In this document: in pieces, positions 1-6,341 of the stretch
How the letters are laid out: each line of letters opens with the position of its first letter
Numbering within the stretch: position 1 is the first letter of the stretch
Source: an uncultured bacterium
GTDB taxonomy: Bacteria > Actinomycetota > Coriobacteriia > Coriobacteriales > Coriobacteriaceae
Direction of reading: 5' to 3'
DNA length: 6,355 nucleotides
Assembly (NCBI GenBank): GCA_905215835.1
Contig: CAJMRR010000120.1
Span: 1-6,355, forward strand
The notes under the pieces: generated by a model
What the model saw: only the letters and a program-made list of their open reading frames with translations
What the model was told of the DNA's origin: nothing
Database searches by the model: none
Translations under genes and position numbers: made by a program

Positions 1-53
1 CGGGATTGGTCAATCTCGGCCGACTATATTTGGCTAAAATAATCCGACGCTAA

Positions 54-704
54 CAGCAGTACTTCTTTTTCTATCTGGGCCTCTCGCGCGCCAGCGCCAT
101 GTCGAGCTCCATCATCGAGGCCAGCGCCAACTTCCTCGCAATCCTCTTTGCCGCCCTGGCGTTTCGCACCGAGAAGCTCAATACGGCCAAGGTGCTTGGC
201 TGTGCGCTGGGCTTTGCCGGCGTCGCTCTCGTCAACCTTTCGGGCGCGGATGGCACCTTTGGCTTCAGGCTCGATGGCGAGGGCTTTATCCTAGCCTCCA
301 CCGTCGCGGGTGCCCTTTCGACCTGCCTGATTGGCATCTTCTCGCGCGAGCACGACGGCGTCTTGCTTGCCGGGTGGCAGTTCTTGGTCGGCGGCCTTGT
401 CCTCACCGCCATCGGCTTTTTGATGGGTGGCGCGCTCTCCCCCACGGCGATTGCCCCCGCCATCGCGCTCATCATCTACATGGCGCTTATCTCCGCGGTC
501 GCCTACTCGCTGTGGTCGCGCCTGCTTGCCGTCAACCCCGTCAGCCGCGTCTCGGTCTTTGGGTTTATGAACCCCGTCTTTGGTGTGCTGCTGAGCGCGC
601 TGCTGCTCGGCGAAGGCGCGGGCACGAGCCCCGTTACCGTCATCGTTGCCCTGCTGTTGGTCTGCGGCGGCATCATCATCGTCAACAAACCCAAAAAAGC
701 CTAG
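54..704 (+). CDS. EamA/DMT-family permease, C-terminal part; 5' end missing (possible pseudogene)
   Basis: This is an inner-membrane drug/metabolite-type transporter; the substrate cannot be told. The frame opens with QQYFFFYLGLSRAS, which looks like the third helix of the first EamA repeat, and continues through the rest of that repeat (KLNTAKVLGCALGFAGVALV). A second, complete EamA repeat follows, with AYSLWSRLL, NPVFGVLLSALLLGE and a lysine-rich tail. About 216 residues remain, against about 290-300 for the family, so roughly 80 N-terminal residues are absent. Family-like sequence stops abruptly near base 54, an in-frame TAA lies at 51-53, and the 50 bases before it are more AT-rich and give no EamA-like peptide in any forward frame. 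The first ATG in frame is at 99 and has no visible Shine-Dalgarno sequence, so translation is doubtful. The gene is either a decayed or rearranged copy, or the left edge is a misjoined sequence. It converges on the cyclase gene. Confidence 0.75.
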   Translation, partial: QQYFFFYLGLSRASAMSSSIIEASANFLAILFAALAFRTEKLNTAKVLGCALGFAGVALVNLSGADGTFGFRLDGEGFILASTVAGALSTCLIGIFSREHDGVLLAGWQFLVGGLVLTAIGFLMGGALSPTAIAPAIALIIYMALISAVAYSLWSRLLAVNPVSRVSVFGFMNPVFGVLLSALLLGEGAGTSPVTVIVALLLVCGGIIIVNKPKKA

Positions 705-851
705 CGAACTCACCTTTTTAGGGAGGGCATTCGCATACTTTAGCTTAATGGAGCACACTGGTTCTCGTTGATTTCGTACCGAGTCGCGGCGGCAGACGCC
801 CGTCTTGCCGCACCGCGCCTGGGCATTATGGCCGGTGGCCCCCACAAACGC
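705..851. other. intergenic stretch with one GC-rich hairpin
   Basis: No gene is visible here. A stem can form from 789-797 (GCGGCAGAC) and 802-811 (GTC, bulged T, TGCCGC) around a GCCC loop. No T-run follows it, so it is not a classical terminator. A short GGCC-GGT-GGCC repeat lies at 830-840. Bases 690-699 and 714-723 form a weak A/T-rich inverted repeat around the permease stop codon. The function of any of these is unknown. Confidence 0.4.
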
Positions 852-893
852 AAAAGGGGCGCACGACCATCGCAACGGTCGTGTGCCCCTTTT
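852..893. terminator. bidirectional rho-independent terminator
   Basis: A 17-base arm at 852-868 (AAAAGGGGCGCACGACC) pairs with 877-893 around an eight-base loop, with a single non-Watson-Crick position. That position is a G-U wobble in the plus-strand RNA and an A-C mismatch in the minus-strand RNA. The outer A/T ends supply a T-run on either strand. The stem begins one base after the cyclase stop codon and lies downstream of the convergent permease, so it can end transcription from both sides. Confidence 0.85.
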
Positions 894-894
894 C

Positions 895-2037
895 CTAGCG
901 TATCTGAACGCGAGCTTTCTTTTTCTCGGCCTTGACGCGGTAAAGCTCCGCATCGGCAGCGCGAAGTAAGTCTTGCCAGGTATCAACACTATCGCCGACC
1001 CGCGCGTAACCGATGGACATCCGCAATGCATACGGCACCTCGGCATGCGCGAGCTCGTCGTTGATTGTCGCGCACAGATGCATGATATCCCGTTCCGCCA
1101 CTGCCTTTTGGAGCACCACGAACTCATCGCCACCGTAGCGTGCGATAAAGCCACCAGACGCCGAGCAGACCTCTTTGAGCGCAGCGGATATAACCTGAAG
1201 AGCATGGTCGCCCTCCACATGTCCATAGCGATCGTTAATCTGCTTAAAGCCGTCGGCGTCCATCATGAGCAGATACACATCTTCGGCCTGATCCACATTT
1301 GAGAAGAGCGACAGGATATAGGTCTCAAAACGGTTGCGATTGTTGAGGCCAGTCAACGGGTCGGTCGAGATGAGCTGCTCCTGGCAGATAATGTAGAGCA
1401 GCAACATGCTAATCATTATGCCGACACAAAGGCCAGGCACCGAGTATACGATCTGAAAGGTACCGCCCACCAGGGCCGGAATGGCGAAAAATGCCAAGGT
1501 TCGATAGATAGCCTTCGTCTGCAGGCTCTCGACCCTGCGAGATTGCACAAACGCATGCAGGGACGTATGTATAACGTAACAGTAGCTGACAATGGGCTGG
1601 ATCATATAGGCAAAGCCGCGACGATACACGCCCTGCGAATCGATATAGAACAAGGCGTGCGTCCAGTAACTGGTAAAAGCCAGCACGACCACCAGAGCCG
1701 TAGGCAACGTTACAAGCACCACCCTATAGCGCGAGGTCACAAGGCGAGAGCCCTGCATCGTCTCGGAATAGATAAACCAAATGAGACACGCGATGGCAAA
1801 GAGCGAAAACGAAACCGCGTTGGAAATCCAGTTGGCAGCAATACCCAACGTGCCGTCCGCACCATCCGAAAGCGTCCAGATCATATCGAATAATATGTAC
1901 GCGGCAGAGGTGTAGCCAAGCATGCTAAACAATAGCTGCAGGGTGCTCGAGAACAAGGAGCGACGACTTCGCGCGGCAAGCCCGATAAGAACAATCATGC
2001 ATAGCAGGAATATCTCAATCTTGAGTGCCTTAACCAC
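895..2037 (-). CDS. membrane-anchored diguanylate cyclase (GGDEF domain)
   Basis: The protein should condense two GTP into cyclic di-GMP at the inner membrane face. Numbered from the upstream TTG at 2055, about seven hydrophobic helices occupy residues 11-225, and a GGDEF domain fills 226-380. The catalytic features are present: TDPLTGLNNR at 231-240, DADGFKQIND at 266-275, the signature GGDEF at 308-312 preceded by RY, MSIGYA at 346-351 and ADAELYRVK at 367-375. The inhibitory RxxD site expected five residues before GGDEF is replaced by ASGG, so classical product inhibition is unlikely. I chose the GTG at 2037 (380 residues) because AAGGGA lies nine bases upstream; the in-frame TTG at 2055 has no ribosome binding site. 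I do not recognise the N-terminal membrane region as a named sensor domain. A sampled line (1561-1620) is 29/60 GC, lower than lines sampled in neighbouring genes. The gene follows kdgT but is separated from it by a terminator. Confidence 0.9.
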   Translation of the reverse strand: MVKALKIEIFLLCMIVLIGLAARSRRSLFSSTLQLLFSMLGYTSAAYILFDMIWTLSDGADGTLGIAANWISNAVSFSLFAIACLIWFIYSETMQGSRLVTSRYRVVLVTLPTALVVVLAFTSYWTHALFYIDSQGVYRRGFAYMIQPIVSYCYVIHTSLHAFVQSRRVESLQTKAIYRTLAFFAIPALVGGTFQIVYSVPGLCVGIMISMLLLYIICQEQLISTDPLTGLNNRNRFETYILSLFSNVDQAEDVYLLMMDADGFKQINDRYGHVEGDHALQVISAALKEVCSASGGFIARYGGDEFVVLQKAVAERDIMHLCATINDELAHAEVPYALRMSIGYARVGDSVDTWQDLLRAADAELYRVKAEKKKARVQIR

Positions 2038-2046
2038 TAGACGCCA

Positions 2047-2052
2047 TCCCTT
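2047..2052 (-). promoter_or_regulatory. ribosome binding site deciding the cyclase start
   Basis: AAGGGA on the minus strand sits nine bases before the GTG at 2037-2035. It lies inside the longer reading frame that begins with TTG at 2055, which argues for the shorter protein. The codons between the two candidate starts add only six residues before the first membrane helix. Confidence 0.6.
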
Positions 2053-2102
2053 CAATATCCGAATGGTCAGAATCGCCCAATTCGAATCAGGGCAATAAAC
2101 AC

Positions 2103-2127
2103 CCCTTTACTCCGCAGGGGTAAAGGG
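2103..2127. repeat. perfect 8-bp inverted repeat upstream of the cyclase gene
   Basis: CCCTTTAC at 2103-2110 is matched by GTAAAGGG at 2120-2127, with nine bases between. It lies between the kdgT terminator and the cyclase start, about 65 bases before the chosen GTG, where an operator could sit. It lacks a following T-run on the minus strand and is short for a terminator. A transcription factor site is possible but unproven. Confidence 0.45.
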
Positions 2128-2139
2128 AATCATAGCAAA

Positions 2140-2179
2140 GCGCCCGAACATCACTGCAAAACAGTTTCTGTTCGGGCGC
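2140..2179 (-). terminator. rho-independent terminator after kdgT
   Basis: GCGCCCGAACA at 2140-2150 pairs perfectly with TGTTCGGGCGC at 2169-2179, an 11-bp stem. The 18-base loop contains an inner ACTG/CAGT stem with a CAAAA loop. Reading on the minus strand, the stem is followed by TTTGCTATGATT, a modest T-rich stretch. It lies about 48 bases after the kdgT stop codon, so it most likely ends that transcript and isolates the cyclase gene. Confidence 0.75.
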
Positions 2180-2216
2180 TCGGACGGCGCGAATTGCACG
2201 CCGGAATCAATTATCG

Positions 2217-2230
2217 GTAACGGCCGTTAC
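2217..2230. repeat. 14-bp perfect palindrome over the kdgT stop codon
   Basis: GTAACGGCCGTTAC reads the same on both strands and covers the last coding bases and the TAA stop of kdgT. The palindrome has no spacer, so it would not make a good RNA hairpin. It could be a protein binding site or a chance event. Confidence 0.5.
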
Positions 2231-3249
2231 TCGCCATCGATGTCGGTCGCGACGGCCTCCTCGATGGCCTCGACACCGGCAGGCGACAGGTCCTCCTTGC
2301 CCTGGCAGAACTTCTTGTCGACCCAGCCGGTCAGAATCGGAGCCATGATTGCCGTGATGATAACGGCAGTGGCGATCTGGGCGTACGCGGTGGGCGCAAG
2401 CTCGGCGTAGCGCGGCGCGACCTCGGCGAGAGCAACCGGCGTGGTCATAGCCGTGCCGGCGATGGTGGAACAAGCCACGGCAGCCTTGCCGTTACCACCG
2501 CACAGGCGCTCGAACGCAAAGGTGATGGGACCGACGACAAACAGCGTGACAAGGCCCAGCAAGATGCCGGAAATACCGCCGGTGATAAAGCTCGACAGGC
2601 TCATGGACGCGCCAAGCTGAAATCCGATGACGGCAATCGCAGGGTTGGAACCGGGAACCAGCAGGTTCTTGATAAACGGGAACAGGTTGCCCAGAACCAT
2701 GCCGATAACGAGCGGCAAAATGGAGCCGATGATAGTACCGACAGGGATGTTGGCAAGACCCGAAACACCAAGGATGATCATCGTGACGGCGGGGCCGGCC
2801 GTAAAGAACAGGATACCGACGGCGCCCTGCTCGGACTCATCGCCGAACTCGCCCATGATGCCCGTATAGAGCGCCATGTTGCAAAACGTAATGCCGCCGA
2901 TGATAGACACGGAGCTCAGACCCAGGAAGTTATCGTTAAAGAAATATGCCACGCCTAGGCCGAGAGCCGCTGCGACGACCAGCTTGGGAATCAGCACGAC
3001 GATGCCGGTCTTGATGGCGCCCGGCGTGGACTTGAAGCTGATGCCGGCGCCCACAAACAGCAGGATCGCGGCGACGATGGTATTGGAGCCACCGCGGCAG
3101 GCAGCCGTAAAGAAGCCGCCGATCTCAAAAACCTGCGGGCAGAAGGTGTTGAGCAAAAGACCGACGATCATCGGATAGATCATGATGTCGCCCGGGATGC
3201 GCGGGACCTTGAATTTCTTTTGCTCGTTGGTGGTTGCTTCCTGTGCCAT
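2227..3249 (-). CDS. kdgT: 2-keto-3-deoxygluconate permease
   Basis: This inner-membrane symporter of the KdgT family takes up 2-keto-3-deoxygluconate, a breakdown product of pectin and other uronate polymers. The 340-residue protein shows the family pattern along its length. PRIPGDIMIYPMIVGLLLNTF at about 16-36 matches the KIPGG start seen in E. coli KdgT. CNMALYTGIMGEFG lies at 123-136, GPAVTMIILGVSG at 152-164, LPLVIGMVLGNLFP at 178-191 and a GGNGKAAVACSTIAG segment at 251-265, followed by TTPVALAEVAP. Some ten hydrophobic segments are expected. A charged tail of about 30 residues (from 311) extends past the E. coli protein. The ATG at 3249 is preferred: GGGG precedes it and the family N-terminus begins soon after, whereas a GTG at 3291 would add 14 unlike residues. 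No KDG kinase, aldolase or KdgR-type regulator is visible nearby, so the substrate comes from family resemblance only. Confidence 0.9.
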   Translation of the reverse strand: MAQEATTNEQKKFKVPRIPGDIMIYPMIVGLLLNTFCPQVFEIGGFFTAACRGGSNTIVAAILLFVGAGISFKSTPGAIKTGIVVLIPKLVVAAALGLGVAYFFNDNFLGLSSVSIIGGITFCNMALYTGIMGEFGDESEQGAVGILFFTAGPAVTMIILGVSGLANIPVGTIIGSILPLVIGMVLGNLFPFIKNLLVPGSNPAIAVIGFQLGASMSLSSFITGGISGILLGLVTLFVVGPITFAFERLCGGNGKAAVACSTIAGTAMTTPVALAEVAPRYAELAPTAYAQIATAVIITAIMAPILTGWVDKKFCQGKEDLSPAGVEAIEEAVATDIDGE

Positions 3250-3398
3250 GAAACCCCATTTCCGCTGACGGGGTACAAAAGCCCACGTCACGCTTTGCTA
3301 CAGTAAAGTTTGACCATGGTACCAGAAGAAATAGACCAGCTCGGTGAAAAATCCGACAAGTTGGGATGGAACGAGATTCGGCGCCCGCGACGCCACCC
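3250..3398 (-). promoter_or_regulatory. azlD-kdgT intergenic region with candidate kdgT promoter
   Basis: These 149 bases hold no gene. On the minus strand TTGTCG (3359-3354) and TCTATT (3335-3330) are separated by 18 bases and match the -35 and -10 consensus at four of six positions each. Transcription from there would leave an untranslated leader of roughly 70 bases before the kdgT ATG. No clear terminator follows azlD, so read-through from azlCD into kdgT is also possible. Confidence 0.35.
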
Positions 3399-3722
3399 CT
3401 ATATAAGGCTCAAGACAATATAGAGTACGATGCCCGAGACGCAGCACCACAGCATCGATTTTGTCTTGACCGCCACGACCACGACGCCGGCGGCCGCAAT
3501 CCAGGGAACCAAGGCAGGCCAGAGTCCCGCGTCGAACGCGCCGGGGCTCACCAAGTCGTTGGCGACCAGCGCGGCAAAGGCAGCGGGCGGGATATAGCCC
3601 AGGGCCTCGGTAATGCGGGGCGACAGGGTCCGCCCGCGCAAGGCGAACGCCGGCGCGATGCGAAAGAACGCGATAGCAGCCCACGACGACAGCCACAGAA
3701 CCAAGAACTCGTTAACGGGCAT
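3399..3722 (-). CDS. azlD: AzlD-type branched-chain amino acid transport subunit
   Basis: This is the small membrane partner of AzlC; together the two export branched-chain amino acids, as the B. subtilis AzlCD and E. coli YgaZH (valine export) systems do. The 107 residues fit the family length of about 100-110. Four hydrophobic stretches are visible, at about 5-20, 42-58, 68-86 and 91-106. FRIAPAFALRGR at 20-31 followed by ALGYIPPAAFAAL at 40-52 matches the family pattern of an arginine and proline before the first loop and a YIP-A segment after it. I chose the ATG at 3722 because GGAAGAGG stands eight bases upstream; an in-frame ATG at 3752 has no such site. The start lies inside the end of azlC, an 11-base overlap, which suggests translational coupling. 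Exact substrate is inferred from the family. Confidence 0.88.
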   Translation of the reverse strand: MPVNEFLVLWLSSWAAIAFFRIAPAFALRGRTLSPRITEALGYIPPAAFAALVANDLVSPGAFDAGLWPALVPWIAAAGVVVVAVKTKSMLWCCVSGIVLYIVLSLI

Positions 3723-4404
3723 CGCGGGCACCTCTTCCGTCAAATACAGCATCGCACGCCAACGCAATGGCAATGCCGGCCACGACGCTTGCCGGCACGG
3801 CAATATTCGTGAGGCCCAAGAACTTGCATACGGCGACGGACACCGCGCCCGAAACCGCCGCGACAACGTTGCCGCGCGACAGCCGCTGCGAAAAGAGCAG
3901 GCAGATAAAGAGCGAGGTGCAGACAAAGGCTGCAATGGCGGTGGGAACATCGACAACGGCGCCGACGATGGCGCCCATCGTACACGAAACGCCCCATGTT
4001 GCGATGAGGATCACGTTGAGCACAAAGGACTCGCGCGGGCCCCAATCCTCCCCTTCAACCAACTTGGCAAGCGAGATGCCATATGCCTCCTCGGTAAGTG
4101 TCGCGGCAACAGCCAGCGTCTGACACTTCGAGGCACCCCTCAGATGCGGCGCGATCGATGCCGAGTAAAGCGCAAAACGCGAGGAGACGGCGGCGACGCT
4201 CGCGACGATCGATGCTGCAGGCACACCCGCCAGCCACAGGTTGCAGATCATAAACTGCCCGCTGCCCGTCACAAACGTGCTGCTCAGAGCAAAGACCATC
4301 CAGGGCTCCATTCCCGTCTGCCCCATGATCATTCCGCACGGCGCGCCTATTGCAACATAGGTAAGCATCACCGGCCAGACGGTTCTAACGATTTTGAGCA
4401 CCAT
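3712..4404 (-). CDS. azlC: AzlC-type branched-chain amino acid exporter, large subunit
   Basis: AzlC is the main membrane subunit of the AzlCD exporter, thought to expel branched-chain amino acids or their toxic analogues. The 230-residue protein fits the family length. Family landmarks are visible: YVAIGAPCGMIMGQTG at 16-31, TFVTGSGQFMICNL at 43-56, SSRFALYSASIAPHLRG at 74-90, and TLTEEAYGIS at 102-111, where the family carries an acidic T-DE/EE segment. Several hydrophobic helices follow, including a long pair at about 127-172. The ATG at 4404 is chosen because AGGGTGAG lies close upstream; the frame continues to a TTG at 4473 that would add 23 polar residues unlike the family. The gene leads the minus-strand unit azlC-azlD, with azlD starting 11 bases before the azlC stop. 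No Lrp/AsnC-type regulator gene is visible beside it. Confidence 0.9.
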   Translation of the reverse strand: MVLKIVRTVWPVMLTYVAIGAPCGMIMGQTGMEPWMVFALSSTFVTGSGQFMICNLWLAGVPAASIVASVAAVSSRFALYSASIAPHLRGASKCQTLAVAATLTEEAYGISLAKLVEGEDWGPRESFVLNVILIATWGVSCTMGAIVGAVVDVPTAIAAFVCTSLFICLLFSQRLSRGNVVAAVSGAVSVAVCKFLGLTNIAVPASVVAGIAIALACDAVFDGRGARDAR

Positions 4405-4530
4405 ACGCTTCTCACCCTGACAAGGTCTCCGAGCCGCATGTAGCGATACGGCAGAATCATCATCCGACAGCAACCGAGTTCACCTACAATTGCCACCGGA
4501 TCGAAAGACACAACTTTTTAGGAAGTCATT
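4405..4530. promoter_or_regulatory. divergent promoter region between azlC and the HD gene
   Basis: These 126 bases separate the divergent starts and must hold the promoters of both. On the plus strand TACAAT at 4485-4490 is a fair -10 element, with only a weak CCGACA (4464-4469) at 15-base spacing as a -35. An AGGAAG ribosome site lies five bases before the HD-gene ATG. I see no convincing dyad or riboswitch. No clear -10/-35 pair stands out for azlC. Confidence 0.35.
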
Positions 4531-5343
4531 ATGACAGCTATCGATCGAGACCGGGCGCGCGCGGCCTTCAAAAGCTACACCGATGCCTACGACGCCACCA
4601 ACCCACGCATCGCGCTCAAAATCGAGCATACGTACCACGTGGCCGAGGCATGCGATGCCGTAGCGCGCGAGCAGGGCTGGTCGTCAGAAGATATTGACCT
4701 GGCATGGCTTTGCGGCCTGCTACACGATATGGGCCGCTTTGAGCAGCTGCGACGCTGGGACACCTTTAAGGACGCCGAGAGCATGAGCCATGCGGCGCTG
4801 GGCATCGAGGTCCTCTTTGGCGAGAATCCCGCCGATGCACCCGCCACGACAAACATCCGTGACTTTATCGAAACCGGTGCGCATGACGAGCTCATCCGAG
4901 CGAGCATCGCCTATCACAGCGACTTTCGCCTGCCGGCACAACTCGACGAGCGTACACGGTGCTTCTGCGATATCGTGCGCGATGGTGACAAGATCGACAT
5001 TATGCGCACCATCGCCGACAGCACCGTCGACACCATCCTCAAGGTGGACGAGAAGACGTTTCTCGGCAGCCGTTTCTCGTCGCCGACACTTGCCGTTTTT
5101 GACGAGCACCGCTGCGTCGCACGCGATGAACGCAACGAGCCCGCAGACTACCTGGTGGGACTCATCTGCTTTATGTTTGAGCTCGTCTATCCAGCGAGCC
5201 GCGCGCTGGCGCGCGAGCAGGGCGATATCTACCGCCTGCTCGACGCACCCTTTGGCATTACGCGCCCCTTTACCAATCCCGCCACGCAAGCGACCTGGGA
5301 GCGCCTAAAGGACGAGATGCGCGACTGGCTGGCGCGTGCCTAG
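4531..5343 (+). CDS. HD-domain phosphohydrolase
   Basis: This is a soluble, probably cytoplasmic, metal-dependent phosphohydrolase of the HD superfamily; the substrate, perhaps a nucleotide, is unknown. The 270 residues carry the metal-site set: H33 (IEHTYH), the paired H65-D66 in CGLLHDMGRFEQ, H87 in SHAALG, H129 in AYHSD, and D153 in RDGDKIDIMR. HTYHVAE and the HDMGRFEQLRRWDTF stretch resemble a widespread group of uncharacterised HD proteins in Firmicutes and Actinobacteria. A C-terminal helical part (LVGLICFMFELVYPASRALA, 208-227) is also typical of that group. There is no signal peptide, membrane helix or fused sensor domain. The start ATG at 4531 has AGGAAG five bases upstream. It is transcribed away from azlC and converges on etfA, sharing a four-base CTAG in which both stop codons are read. 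No HD-GYP motif is present, so a link with cyclic di-GMP breakdown is not supported. Confidence 0.85.
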   Translation: MTAIDRDRARAAFKSYTDAYDATNPRIALKIEHTYHVAEACDAVAREQGWSSEDIDLAWLCGLLHDMGRFEQLRRWDTFKDAESMSHAALGIEVLFGENPADAPATTNIRDFIETGAHDELIRASIAYHSDFRLPAQLDERTRCFCDIVRDGDKIDIMRTIADSTVDTILKVDEKTFLGSRFSSPTLAVFDEHRCVARDERNEPADYLVGLICFMFELVYPASRALAREQGDIYRLLDAPFGITRPFTNPATQATWERLKDEMRDWLARA

Positions 5344-6341
5344 CGCTCAAGCTGGGCCAGCAGCTCCTCGACGACCTCGACGGCGTCCCCAACAACCTTG
5401 TACTGGGCAGCACCAAAAATGGGGGCATCCGGGTCCTCGTTGATGGCGATGATGCACTCCGCCCCACCGATGCCGGCAAGATGTTGGATGGCGCCCGAAA
5501 CACCGATACTCACGAGAAGCCTGGGCGAAACCGATACGCCCGTCTGGCCAATCTGGTGGCGATACTCCAGCCAACCCGCCTCCACGACGGGACGCGTGCA
5601 ACCAAGCTCGGCACCCAGGGCATCGGCGAGCCTTCGCATCAGGGGCAGATTCTTCTTGGAGCCAATGCCGCGGCCCACCACGACCAAGCGCTCGGCATCG
5701 GCAATCGAAGCCTGCTGCCCCCACTCCTCGGCGGGAATCGAGATCTCGACACGGGCCTTAACGTCTTCCGCAAGCATCACCTGGGTGATCGTGCCGGAGC
5801 GGCCGTAGTCGAAGTCGTGAGCCTTAAAGATGCCGGGACGAACCGTTGCCATCTGCGGACGGTGGTTGGGGCAAATGATGGTGGCCATCAAGTTGCCGCC
5901 AAACGCCGGGCGCGTCTGCTGCAGTAGGCCCGACTCCGCATCCATCGAAAGCACGGTGCAGTCGGCCGTAAGACCCGTCTGCAAACGCACGGCAACGCCG
6001 GGTGCCAGTTCGCGACCAAAAGCGGTCGCACCATATAGGATGGCCTCGGGTTTGCGTTCGGCTACCAAATCGCAGATCAAGCGGGCGTAGACCTCCGCAT
6101 CGTTTTGGCGCAGGCGCTCGTCGCGACAGGCCAGGACTTCGTCGGCGCCCGCGCAAACCAGATGCTCCAGGTCCCCAAGCGAGCCCTCGGGGCTTATGCC
6201 GACCAGTGCCACCAGACGGCAGCCGCGAGCATCGGCAAGCTCGCGCCCCTTGCCCATGAGCTCGTAGGCCACGGGAGCCACGGCATCGTGCTCGTCAGTA
6301 CGCACGAAGACCCAAATGTCTCGATATGCATCAAGGTCCAC
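5340..6341 (-). CDS. etfA: electron transfer flavoprotein, alpha subunit
   Basis: EtfA binds FAD and, as a heterodimer with EtfB, passes electrons between acyl-CoA or other dehydrogenases and a quinone or ferredoxin partner. The 333 residues fit the family. The N-terminal domain has DIWVFVR near 8-14, GATAFGRELAP at 104-114, TRPAFGGNLMATI at 143-155 and PQMATVRPG at 162-170. The FAD domain shows VVVGRGIGS (220-228), CTRPVVEAGW (248-257), QIGQTG (263-268), SIGVSGAIQH (278-287) and DPDAPIF (303-309), matching the EtfA signature. The GTG at 6341 aligns with the usual EtfA start (VDLDAYRD like MDLAEYKG), but no strong Shine-Dalgarno sequence is seen and the frame stays open to the window edge, so a slightly earlier start is possible. 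EtfB is not in the window; it usually lies immediately upstream, here beyond the right edge. Whether the pair is electron-bifurcating cannot be judged. Confidence 0.93.
   Translation of the reverse strand: MDLDAYRDIWVFVRTDEHDAVAPVAYELMGKGRELADARGCRLVALVGISPEGSLGDLEHLVCAGADEVLACRDERLRQNDAEVYARLICDLVAERKPEAILYGATAFGRELAPGVAVRLQTGLTADCTVLSMDAESGLLQQTRPAFGGNLMATIICPNHRPQMATVRPGIFKAHDFDYGRSGTITQVMLAEDVKARVEISIPAEEWGQQASIADAERLVVVGRGIGSKKNLPLMRRLADALGAELGCTRPVVEAGWLEYRHQIGQTGVSVSPRLLVSIGVSGAIQHLAGIGGAECIIAINEDPDAPIFGAAQYKVVGDAVEVVEELLAQLER

Noticed and set aside
690..723. A/T-rich inverted repeat around the permease stop as a terminator
   Set aside because: The arms are A/T-rich with a mismatch and no T-run follows; the strong terminator at 852-893 is a better candidate.
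727..775. tRNA-like stretch TAGCTTAATGGAGCAC
   Set aside because: It recalls a tRNA D arm, but I could not find a matching acceptor stem, anticodon stem or T arm, so no tRNA or tRNA remnant is called.
291..1226. Long minus-strand open frame spanning the permease and cyclase ends
   Set aside because: It overlaps two recognised genes, crosses the terminator, and encodes an arginine-rich peptide with no domain; it is a shadow frame.
3250..3291. Longer kdgT start at GTG 3291
   Set aside because: It would add 14 residues absent from the family, and the ATG at 3249 has GGGG upstream.
3298..3696. Minus-strand open frame overlapping azlD
   Set aside because: The arginine- and cysteine-rich translation has no family features, while the AzlD frame is clearly family-like.
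4405..4473. Longer azlC start at TTG 4473
   Set aside because: It adds a polar 23-residue extension, and the ATG at 4404 has a good ribosome binding site.
4531..5343. HD protein as a cyclic di-GMP phosphodiesterase partner of the cyclase
   Set aside because: The HD-GYP signature is absent and the two genes are far apart and on opposite strands.
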